A stretch of DNA of 15,027 nucleotides, from assembly GCA_002429115.1 (NCBI GenBank), contig DIYS01000163.1, positions 1 through 15,027 on the forward strand, read 5' to 3'. The DNA is from Saccharicrinis sp. UBA6048. GTDB taxonomy: Bacteria > Bacteroidota > Bacteroidia > Bacteroidales > Marinilabiliaceae. The position numbers were made by a program, and so were the translations under genes. Under the pieces are notes generated by a model. It was not told the DNA's origin. It ran no database searches and worked only from the letters and a program-made list of their open reading frames with translations. Below, piece by piece: positions 1-6,212 of the stretch; within the stretch, counting starts at the first letter, position 1; every line of letters begins with the position of its first letter.

Positions 1-38
1 TGACAACCTGAGGTGTTACAAAGAAATAGAGTACTACT

Positions 39-947
39 ATGTCAAATAAAATTTCAAATATCACACGAAAGAATATTTTTGACTTCATACAGATTGAGAA
101 CATTTGGTGGTCAGGCAGATTATCAGAACTTGATTTTCTTGCAAGAATCTTTGAACTAGATATTATGGAATCCTATGATGGAAGATTTCTAAACGCTGCT
201 GGAGATATTTGGCAACATAGAATTAATAATTGTGATTGGGAAGATACTTGGATTTTTTCAGACCAAAGGTTTAATCTTTTAAACTGTGCTGACTCTGTGT
301 TTCTGAATTTCTTATGTGAAATGATTCACCCCTTAGTAAGAGTAGATTCATCTGAAACTACGAGGCTTCTTCATTTATTTAATGAAAGTTTAAAGGTGGA
401 TAACTTTGAAATAATAGAAAAAGCTAAGGTTTCTGGTAAACCAATTTATATCGGTAGGCTGAAAATTACTGGTCAAGAAACTATTAGAAAACAAGCAACT
501 GAGATAAAACAAATTTTAAATGCTGATTATGTAACTCAGCAGATTAACTTAATGGAATCTTCAATAGACAACTCTCCTCATATTTCTATTGGGATAGCTA
601 AAGAATTAATAGAAACTTGTTGTAAGTCAATCTTTGATGAAAGAAGAGAGCAGTATGATAAGAACTGGGATTTGCCTAAATTAATGAAAGAAACGACAAA
701 GCTTCTAAAACTAACGCCGGATGATATACCAAATGAAGCAAAAGCTTCAAGTTCAATTAAACAGATACTTGGTAGCTTATCTTCTGTAGTACAAGGAATC
801 GGAGAGGTAAGAAACGAATATGGCAGCGGGCATGGAAAAGATGGTAAGTTTAAGGGACTACAACCAAGACATGCTAAGTTAGCGGTTGGTGCTGCTTCTA
901 CGTTAGCTATTTATTTATTAGAAACACATGATTTAAAAAAAGAATGA
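39..947 (+). CDS. AbiJ-type abortive infection protein (AbiJ_NTD3 + Abi_C HEPN domain)
   Basis: Predicted phage-defence protein, probably a cytoplasmic HEPN ribonuclease that acts after infection is sensed. Residues about 8-125 resemble the AbiJ N-terminal domain 3, with WWSGRLSELDFLARIF (23-38), GDIWQHRINN (55-64) and the DQRFNLL and FLCEMIHPLVR stretches. In family descriptions this domain is a putative nucleic-acid sensor fused to HEPN. Residues about 180-300 match the Abi_C (abortive infection C-terminus) domain. It contains R258-N-x5-H265 in the string VRNEYGSGHG, an intact R-x6-H HEPN motif. The full length of 302 aa suits this two-domain architecture. The ATG at 39 is chosen because the NTD homology begins within the first ten residues; no good Shine-Dalgarno precedes it, as is usual in Bacteroidota. 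It is the first gene of a tight three-gene cassette, more AT-rich than the genes from 4200 on, which suggests acquisition. RNase activity and the phage trigger are inferred. Confidence 0.85.
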   Translation: MSNKISNITRKNIFDFIQIENIWWSGRLSELDFLARIFELDIMESYDGRFLNAAGDIWQHRINNCDWEDTWIFSDQRFNLLNCADSVFLNFLCEMIHPLVRVDSSETTRLLHLFNESLKVDNFEIIEKAKVSGKPIYIGRLKITGQETIRKQATEIKQILNADYVTQQINLMESSIDNSPHISIGIAKELIETCCKSIFDERREQYDKNWDLPKLMKETTKLLKLTPDDIPNEAKASSSIKQILGSLSSVVQGIGEVRNEYGSGHGKDGKFKGLQPRHAKLAVGAASTLAIYLLETHDLKKE

Positions 948-953
948 AACTAC

Positions 954-1751
954 ATGAGTAAAAAAAATCAACCACCAATTGATGGCAGTGTTCTTGAAGG
1001 TATAAGCAAAGTGCTTGGTGATACATCAAATGGCCTAACAGGAATTGAAATTGGAAAATTTCTACAAGAGGTAAGTATCCCAGATGTAGATTCAACTAAT
1101 ACCAAATGGAAAAGACTATATAATGCATTTATAACATTTCAAAACAGAAAGCAATTATCAAATAATATTTTAACATTTATAAATAAGTCTATGAGTCCAG
1201 CAAGGTTTGTTGGTAGAACTGATCAGTTTGAAAATACGAGGTTTGAGTTAAATAAAAGATTATCTTTTATTGGTTTAGAATTAAGTGATTCAGGTAAGTT
1301 TAAAAGGATTAATGAATCAAAAACAATTTCAGAAGCTGAACAAAGAGTTAATAGATTAAAGGGTAAACTGGAACAAAGAAATGTTCATCAAAAGATATTT
1401 GAATATTGCAAAGCAGAGTTAGTTGTTGAAAATTATTTTCATTCAGTTTTTGAAGCCGTTAAAAGTATAGCTCAAGTTATAAGGGATAAAACTGGTTTAA
1501 CTAATGATGGAAGCGAGTTGATTGATTTAGCTTTTTCGATAAAGAATCCCATGATTAAAATTAACTCATTATCTACAGAAACAGAAATAAGTGAACATAA
1601 AGGGTTTGCTAACCTAATCAAAGGTGTATTTGGCATGTTTAGAAATACAACTGCACATGCACCAAAAATAGTATGGGAATTAAATGAAGAAGATGCTTTA
1701 GATATTCTAACTACAATTTCATTAATACATCGGAAAATTGAATTTAAATAA
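954..1751 (+). CDS. TIGR02391 (Ymh) family HEPN-like protein
   Basis: A 265-aa member of the TIGR02391/Ymh family, which I recall as HEPN-like and often found in defence islands. The C-terminal half carries the family signature: VENYFHSVFEAVKSIAQVIRDKTGL (158-182, quoted in part), DGSELIDLAFS, the L-x-T-E-x-E-x-S-E-H string near 206-215, and GVFGMFRNTTAHAPKI. In the last, R230-N-x3-H235 is an R-x4-H motif like that of HEPN nucleases. The N-terminal half (about 8-140) is the DGLTGxEIGxxL-type segment seen in longer members, followed by a helical, charged stretch around 127-142. The start ATG lies 6 nt after the upstream stop, so translation is probably coupled. It sits between an AbiJ-type HEPN protein and an unknown protein. 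It may be a second effector, a partner or an antitoxin; the sequence alone does not decide. Confidence 0.82.
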   Translation: MSKKNQPPIDGSVLEGISKVLGDTSNGLTGIEIGKFLQEVSIPDVDSTNTKWKRLYNAFITFQNRKQLSNNILTFINKSMSPARFVGRTDQFENTRFELNKRLSFIGLELSDSGKFKRINESKTISEAEQRVNRLKGKLEQRNVHQKIFEYCKAELVVENYFHSVFEAVKSIAQVIRDKTGLTNDGSELIDLAFSIKNPMIKINSLSTETEISEHKGFANLIKGVFGMFRNTTAHAPKIVWELNEEDALDILTTISLIHRKIEFK

Positions 1752-1753
1752 TT

Positions 1754-2323
1754 ATGACAGCAAAAGAATTTCAAGATTCAATAACTCCTCGTTTGGAAGA
1801 AAAATTAATTGGGTTAGAAGTCATAAGTGAATGGAGGGCATTTGAAAATATGCCTTACCAATATTCACCAAGAGTAGATATTGCTGTTGGTCCTTTTAGT
1901 ATTGCTCCAGGACCTAACAGAACTGGAGAATATAATCAGTTACTTAGAAATAATAACATTGAGAATTTTCTAAGAAGGATCTATGATTTTCATATTGAAA
2001 ATATCGGAGATGAATGGTTAGTTGAAATTCAAGTACCGGAATTTGACTTTTTAATCCAAAAGAATCAAAATGCAAGATGTTTTTGTGCAATTGAGATTGA
2101 AAATACAAGTACAAAGAAACATATCAAGGGAAGTATGATAAACGCTGCATCGCTTGGTAGAATTGGCATTGGAATCGCCTACAATGATTCTGTAAAAAGA
2201 ACATTTGTTAGAATATTAAACTATTTAGGTTTTTTAAGGAGAGTTGAAAAAAACACTTATGACGCAACTAATTTTCTAATAATTACAAAAGAACAGATTC
2301 AAGATTTGCTAGGAGGAAAATAA
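1754..2323 (+). CDS. Unrecognised protein, possible PD-(D/E)XK-like nuclease fold
   Basis: A 189-aa protein that I cannot assign to a named family. It starts 2 nt after the TIGR02391 stop codon, so it belongs to the same cassette. What is visible: a short helical N-terminus, then PRVDIAVGPF (39-48, D42 ending a predicted strand), a charged helix (about 68-84), and CAIEIENTSTKKHIKGS (111-127) followed by a hydrophobic strand LGRIGIGIAY (134-143). The order of an acidic residue, then E-x-E on a strand with nearby lysines, then helix and strand, resembles the PD-(D/E)XK core. The usual lysine of the E-x-K motif is replaced by E116, and K121/K122 are the nearest candidates. There is no signal peptide or membrane segment, so it should be cytoplasmic. 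It could be a nuclease, a degenerate sensor or an unrelated alpha/beta protein. Confidence that it is a real gene is high; the fold is a guess. Confidence 0.75.
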   Translation: MTAKEFQDSITPRLEEKLIGLEVISEWRAFENMPYQYSPRVDIAVGPFSIAPGPNRTGEYNQLLRNNNIENFLRRIYDFHIENIGDEWLVEIQVPEFDFLIQKNQNARCFCAIEIENTSTKKHIKGSMINAASLGRIGIGIAYNDSVKRTFVRILNYLGFLRRVEKNTYDATNFLIITKEQIQDLLGGK

Positions 2324-2392
2324 CTGATTTCAATTAAATATTCAAATTGCTAGAAAATGTCCTCGCTCACTTGGCAGAATATATGTGCTTCG

Positions 2393-2525
2393 CGAAGTTT
2401 GCAACTTCGTCGAATTTAAATTGTAGTTTAAAACTACATTATAAGTAAATCGAAGTTTCCCCACGATAATCATCGTGGTTCACTTAGCGGGAGTAGTAGA
2501 ATTCTCATACCTAGCTCAGTTGAGC
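2393..2525. repeat. Cluster of four short perfect hairpins (REP-like)
   Basis: The 200 bp between the cassette and the bestrophin stop codon hold four perfect inverted repeats. They are CGAAGTT/AACTTCG (2393-2399/2403-2409), TGTAGTTT/AAACTACA (2422-2429/2431-2438), CCACGAT/ATCGTGG (2461-2467/2472-2478) and GCTCA/TGAGC (2514-2518/2521-2525). CGAAGTTT recurs at 2451-2458. Dense short palindromes of this kind resemble REP/BIME elements mobilised by RAYT transposases; no transposase is present here. The last hairpin lies just past the bestrophin stop and the third is GC-rich, so they may also help end transcription from both sides. Element identity is inferred. Confidence 0.5.
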
Positions 2526-2527
2526 CA

Positions 2528-3589
2528 CTACATTTGTACATGAAATTTCTCCGGAAATTGTGAAGGAATCAGTTCATTGTCTTCATTCATTAATTGTCTG
2601 AGATCACGCTCGATACCTCTGGCAATTGTTGATATAGGTACATCATTGGCTGAGCCTTCAAACGGATTTTCACCTACTGTTCCTATTCGCATCATCGTAT
2701 GAAATATCCATGAAACAACCCCACAAAATGGAACCGCTAACCACACGAAATATTCATCGACCAATGGATGTTGAGATTGAAATTTTTGAGCAATAGTTTC
2801 AAATTCAGATACTAAGGATAATGGCAGCATCAATAAAAATAACCAGACGAAGTGATGGGATAATGTGGCATATTGCCGCGGATAGGGAAAGTTTTTAATA
2901 CGTTCAGATTTGCCTTGTAAGTCAAACATATCGCTTAGCTTCTCTTCAAGGTTCAGAAATGAGAATTCCCAAATAATCTTTCTTTCCTTCAGGTCTTTAA
3001 TGTGCTCCGATTGCAAGTATAATAATGCTGCGGCTTTGTTATCCTTAGTCATCACATAACTATGTTCTTCAGGGCTAAGGTATAGTAATAAATCATCGCT
3101 TAAAGAAGTTACTCGTTCAGGAATATATGCTATACGCGACCATTCACGATTGGTCCGATATTTTTCGAATACCTCCCACTTTTTGGTTTGCCGCATCGTA
3201 TGTCGCAAGGCAGTTAACCAGGCTATATGCCGATATACCAATTGTTGTTTGTGTTTTTTGAGCTCATTATCACTCATTGGCTCCTTGGTATATTCGTTAC
3301 TTAGCATTGCCTGAATCATCATACCCCAGCTTCGTGAGGTGTTCACTATGCCACCCCAAATTTTTCGTGCTTCCCAAATGCGCCCATAGGCTGCATTATT
3401 CTGAAAACCTATAATAAATGCAACAGCTGTTCCAACAAGTGCGATAGGAGTCCATGGCATATCAATAAAGACAAGACCAACGACTTCATATAAAAAGGTA
3501 ATAAGAACAGCATAGAGAACAAAGAACAATGTTTCGCCGCGAGTCCAAAGAACCATTTCCTTTAGTGTGTAACGAGTTTTAGTGAGCAT
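2528..3589 (-). CDS. Bestrophin family ion channel (UPF0187/YneE type)
   Basis: Integral inner-membrane channel of the bacterial bestrophin family. Bacterial members form pentamers, and the characterised KpBest is cation-selective; the ion here is unknown. Visible: a first hydrophobic pair at about 20-62 (LFFVLYAVLITFLYEVVGL and ALVGTAVAFIIGF), then the conserved NNAAYGRIWEARKIWGGIVN (64-83). A long helical cytoplasmic part follows, then the conserved FPYPRQYATLSHHFVW (234-249), membrane segments at about 247-261 and 281-299, and the signature GENPFEGSANDVPIS (306-320). The 353 aa are somewhat longer than compact family members of about 300 aa. Its stop codon abuts the REP-like cluster. It runs opposite to both neighbours and appears monocistronic. 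The ATG at 3589 gives the expected short cytoplasmic N-terminus. Family assignment is firm. Confidence 0.9.
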   Translation of the reverse strand: MLTKTRYTLKEMVLWTRGETLFFVLYAVLITFLYEVVGLVFIDMPWTPIALVGTAVAFIIGFQNNAAYGRIWEARKIWGGIVNTSRSWGMMIQAMLSNEYTKEPMSDNELKKHKQQLVYRHIAWLTALRHTMRQTKKWEVFEKYRTNREWSRIAYIPERVTSLSDDLLLYLSPEEHSYVMTKDNKAAALLYLQSEHIKDLKERKIIWEFSFLNLEEKLSDMFDLQGKSERIKNFPYPRQYATLSHHFVWLFLLMLPLSLVSEFETIAQKFQSQHPLVDEYFVWLAVPFCGVVSWIFHTMMRIGTVGENPFEGSANDVPISTIARGIERDLRQLMNEDNELIPSQFPEKFHVQM

Positions 3590-4195
3590 CGAATATCAGA
3601 TTTTAGTAACAATAAATAATTAACAAACATGATATTAAGATGTTGACTATTTTATAAAACTCTTTCGATAAAGCATCAAGATATTTATTTGTGGTTCGCT
3701 TTGCAGAGTGCTTTGATATGAAGCTATATGTTACACAACTCTTCGGACTACGCTTTATGACCTGGTACCTTTGACGTATAATGCCATATACTTTCACCCT
3801 CTAAATCTCCCTCAACGAGGGAGACTGGGATAGCTCTGATTTATATACTGCTAATCAATACTATTGATATCCCCTGATTAGGGGATGATAGGGGTAAGTT
3901 GAATGTTGTGTAATCGAATTCGGGTCATTAAGTTCAGGCATTGCCATGCATCGGAACATACAATTATTATTTAACGCGTTCGCAGTGGGCAATAAGGTTT
4001 GCTAAGTAGAGCAGAAGCAGTTGGCAGCCAACAGATATCAGTCCTTGGTCTTTTTGTTAGATAAGTTTTTTATTAAATCGCTGAAGCATAATTTATCATC
4101 TTTAAAAGCAATGAAACTTCCATGTTTTTACAGCTTATCTTTCTTCAAGCCGCGCAAAACTTCTATTTTTGTGGCTCAAAGAACAAAGCGTAACT
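3590..4195. other. 606-bp divergent intergenic region
   Basis: This region separates the divergent bestrophin and cysteate synthase genes, so it should contain promoters for both. I see no RNA gene and no known riboswitch consensus. The short frames here (minus 3603-3797, plus 4021-4203) have compositions that do not look like proteins. The only clear structures are the two hairpins of the dispersed repeat around 3796-3905 and a small palindrome GTTGG-cag-CCAAC at 4020-4032. The remainder is AT-rich and unremarkable. Confidence 0.6.
3796..3905. repeat. Dispersed intergenic hairpin repeat, copy 1
   Basis: Two perfect GC-rich hairpins lie within about 80 bp. They are TCTCCCTC/GAGGGAGA (3806-3813/3817-3824, loop AAC) and ATCCCCT/AGGGGAT (3869-3875/3880-3886, loop GATT), followed by GATAGGGGTAA. 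This resembles the ccctctaaatctccc...aggggatgataggggt-type repeats scattered between genes in many Bacteroidota genomes, as I remember them. Related GC-rich hairpin elements occur in this window near 7458-7496 and 11262-11412. The function is unknown. Confidence 0.5.
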
Positions 4196-5503
4196 ATGAC
4201 TAAAGAATTCAAAGCTACTCCCTACAAATTGGAGTCGGTAAATACCGGCAATCAGTTCGAAGATGCTGGTTGGACGCTTGATGCACCAAATGAAGACCAG
4301 CCAAGTTTAGTAAGGGCCATCTATGAAAAGAAACAAATTGATGTAAAAGATGCATCGTATGGTGTTTTTCGTTTTTCCGATTGGTTACCGGTTCATAAAA
4401 TGCTGGAGGGATCATCGGCTCCTGTGACCTATAAAAGTGAGGGATTGGCCAAGTACTTAGGTTTATCTGATTTTCATATTACCTTTAGTGGTTACTGGCC
4501 TGAGAAAGGTGCTAACTTTCGTACGTGTTCTTTTAAAGAGACAGAAGCCTACTCTGTGGGTGGACGCTTAAAAACAGATGATGGAACTGTTTTGGTGGTG
4601 GCCTCGGCAGGTAACACAGCCAGGGCATTTGCCAGAGTTTGTTCCGATAATAATATTCCGTTGTTACTATGCGTACCTGAAGATAACATTGATGCCATGT
4701 GGTTTGATGAGCCCATTAAGAACAATGTGAAATTGGTAGTGACAAAATCAGGAAGCGACTATTTCGATGCCATCCATTTATCAAATATGGCGTGTGAGTT
4801 AGACGGTTTTGTGGCCGAAGGTGGTGCTAAAAATGTGGCGCGTCGCGATGGTATGGGAACCACTACCTTATCGGCTGTGACGACAATTGGGCGTATTCCA
4901 AAGTATTATTTCCAGGCAGTTGGAAGCGGTACAGGAGCTATTGCTGCCTGGGAAGCTAACAAACGCTTAATCGAGGATGGACGCTTTGGTTCTGATTTTA
5001 TGAAGCTGATGGTATCGCAAAACATACCATTCGTGCCTATTTATGATGCCTGGAAAGCAGACTCTCGTGATATGTTGCCATTGGAAGATGATGTGGCACG
5101 CAAGCAGGTGGAGGAGATCGACGCCAAAGTACTATCGAACCGTAAGCCGCCCTATCCGATTTGTGGAGGCCTGTACGATGCCATGAAAGAGGCGGGTGGT
5201 GATGTGCTTTTAGCTAACAATGAAGCAGCCGCTGAGGCAGCTAAGGTTTTTGAAGAAACCGAAGGAAATGATATTCACCCGGCAGCTGCAGTGGCTACGG
5301 CTACCCTTATTCAGGCTGTTAAAGATGGAGTGGTGGATAAAGATGATTGCATTGTGCTGAATATAACCGGTGGTGGTGAGAAGCGCTTTAAGAGTGAAAA
5401 AGAAATTATATACCTGAAGCCGGCACACGTTTTTGACATTACGCCTGCTATGGTGGATGTTAAAGAGGTGCTTAATCAATTATTTCAGAAGGAAAACGTA
5501 TGA
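4196..5503 (+). CDS. Cysteate synthase (threonine synthase-like, PLP-dependent)
   Basis: Expected to convert O-phospho-L-serine and sulfite to L-cysteate and phosphate. The family was defined in Methanosarcina for coenzyme M. In Bacteroidota, cysteate feeds sulfonolipid (capnine/sulfobacin) synthesis. Fold-type II PLP enzyme features: TCSFKETEAY with PLP lysine K114, SAGNTARAF (137-145), AEGGAKNVARRDGMGT (207-222), the phosphate-binding loop VGSGTGAIA (242-250), and C-terminal ETEGNDIHPAAAVATA with NITGGGEKR (389-397). I recall close Bacteroidales homologues across the whole length, including the N-terminal YKLESVNTGNQFEDAGW. A TTG at 4169 in frame would add nine unrelated residues; the ATG at 4196 gives a normal 435-aa protein and is preferred. 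Its 3' end overlaps the PhnA-family gene by 4 nt (ATGA). No acyltransferase partner lies in the window. Threonine synthase is the main alternative and is less likely. Confidence 0.85.
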   Translation: MTKEFKATPYKLESVNTGNQFEDAGWTLDAPNEDQPSLVRAIYEKKQIDVKDASYGVFRFSDWLPVHKMLEGSSAPVTYKSEGLAKYLGLSDFHITFSGYWPEKGANFRTCSFKETEAYSVGGRLKTDDGTVLVVASAGNTARAFARVCSDNNIPLLLCVPEDNIDAMWFDEPIKNNVKLVVTKSGSDYFDAIHLSNMACELDGFVAEGGAKNVARRDGMGTTTLSAVTTIGRIPKYYFQAVGSGTGAIAAWEANKRLIEDGRFGSDFMKLMVSQNIPFVPIYDAWKADSRDMLPLEDDVARKQVEEIDAKVLSNRKPPYPICGGLYDAMKEAGGDVLLANNEAAAEAAKVFEETEGNDIHPAAAVATATLIQAVKDGVVDKDDCIVLNITGGGEKRFKSEKEIIYLKPAHVFDITPAMVDVKEVLNQLFQKENV

Positions 5504-6075
5504 GCGTAGAGAAAGAGTTAAAGTCTCGCAGTGGAAATAAATGCGAGTTGTGTGGGAGTGAAGACAACTTAGCTGTTTACAAAGTGTCGCCGGAACAAAC
5601 TGGTGGCGCGTCTGATTGTATAATGACCTGTGAGGTATGTGCTTCGCAGATTGAAAATCCGGATTCGATGGATGCCAATCACTGGCGCTGCCTGAACGAT
5701 AGTATGTGGAGTACAGAGCCTGCTGTTCAGGTAATGGCCTGGCGCTTACTCAATCGATTGAAGGCGGATTGGACACAGGATTTACTGGATATGCTCTATC
5801 TCGACGATGAAACTTTGGCTTGGGCTAAAGCCGATGGAGACGGACTAAACGAAGATGAGACAGATAAGTACATCGATAGTAATGGCGCAGAGCTGAAGGC
5901 TGGCGATACGGTGGTTATCATCAAAGATTTGAATGTGAAAGGTACTGGCTTTGTTGCAAAACGAGGAACAGCAGTTCGTAATATCATCTTATCTCATGGC
6001 GACCCTGAACACATCGAAGGAAAAGTCAATGGTCAGCATATTTATATTTTGACTAAGTATGTGAAGAAAAACTGA
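5500..6075 (+). CDS. PhnA-family zinc-ribbon protein
   Basis: A 191-aa protein of the PhnA (YjdM) family. Despite the name, PhnA is not needed for phosphonate breakdown in E. coli, and its biochemical role is unclear. The N-terminal zinc ribbon has CELC (15-18) and CEVC (44-47), four cysteines spaced as a zinc site, with C40 and C64 extra. The middle (about 56-115) is the W-rich segment HWRCLNDSMW...MAWRLL found in longer family members. The C-terminal PhnA domain (about 126-191) has DSNGAELKAGDTVVIIKDLNVKG and GKVNGQHIYILTKYVKK (quoted in part). The start ATG overlaps the cysteate synthase stop (ATGA), so the two are translationally coupled. This suggests co-expression and perhaps a shared role in sulfonate or phosphoserine chemistry, but that link is inference. 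No terminator is seen directly after it; a palindromic repeat follows. Confidence 0.88.
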   Translation: MSVEKELKSRSGNKCELCGSEDNLAVYKVSPEQTGGASDCIMTCEVCASQIENPDSMDANHWRCLNDSMWSTEPAVQVMAWRLLNRLKADWTQDLLDMLYLDDETLAWAKADGDGLNEDETDKYIDSNGAELKAGDTVVIIKDLNVKGTGFVAKRGTAVRNIILSHGDPEHIEGKVNGQHIYILTKYVKKN

Positions 6076-6077
6076 TA

Positions 6078-6188
6078 GATTGCAGAACTGTCGAATTGTG
6101 AAACTGTTGAATTGCGAAATTGACCTAAGGAGACAGTTCGACGATTTAGCAGTTTCCCAGTTTGACAATTTTAGCAGTTCGACAAATC
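6078..6188. repeat. Imperfect long palindrome built from an 8-nt period
   Basis: Directly after the PhnA stop, the arm 6078-6122 reads as 8-nt steps (gaactgtc, gaattgtg, aaactgtt, gaattgcg, aaattg). The arm at about 6142-6188, read on the other strand, has the same 8-nt rhythm (gtcgaact, gctaaaat, then gtcaaact, gggaaact, gctaaatc). The arms therefore pair imperfectly and could form a large stem or cruciform between PhnA and the antiporter. No coding potential is seen. I remember similar elements from Bacteroidota intergenic DNA, but the function is unknown. Confidence 0.55.
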
Positions 6189-6212
6189 CACAAATCACCA
6201 AATATACATCCC

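Noticed and set aside
2496..2530. tRNA-like text (TAGCTCAGTTGAGC) near the bestrophin stop
   Set aside because: It resembles a tRNA D-arm, but there is no anticodon arm, T-arm or acceptor pairing around it on either strand, so no tRNA can be drawn.
3603..3797. Minus-strand 64-codon open frame upstream of bestrophin
   Set aside because: No recognisable domain, atypical composition, and it lies in the promoter region of the bestrophin gene with one end inside a dispersed repeat.
4169..4195. Upstream TTG start for cysteate synthase
   Set aside because: It would add nine residues outside the family's N-terminus; the ATG at 4196 aligns with the usual start.
4021..4203. Plus-strand 60-codon open frame before cysteate synthase
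   Set aside because: It begins with a TTG, overlaps the start of cysteate synthase in another frame, and its translation has no protein-family character.
5210..5479. Minus-strand open frame inside cysteate synthase, and similar frames inside other genes
   Set aside because: These are antisense shadows of well-supported genes, with compositions unlike proteins and no family similarity.
6162..6212. Upstream TTG start for the antiporter
   Set aside because: The extra residues come from the palindromic repeat and would precede the first membrane helix without need.
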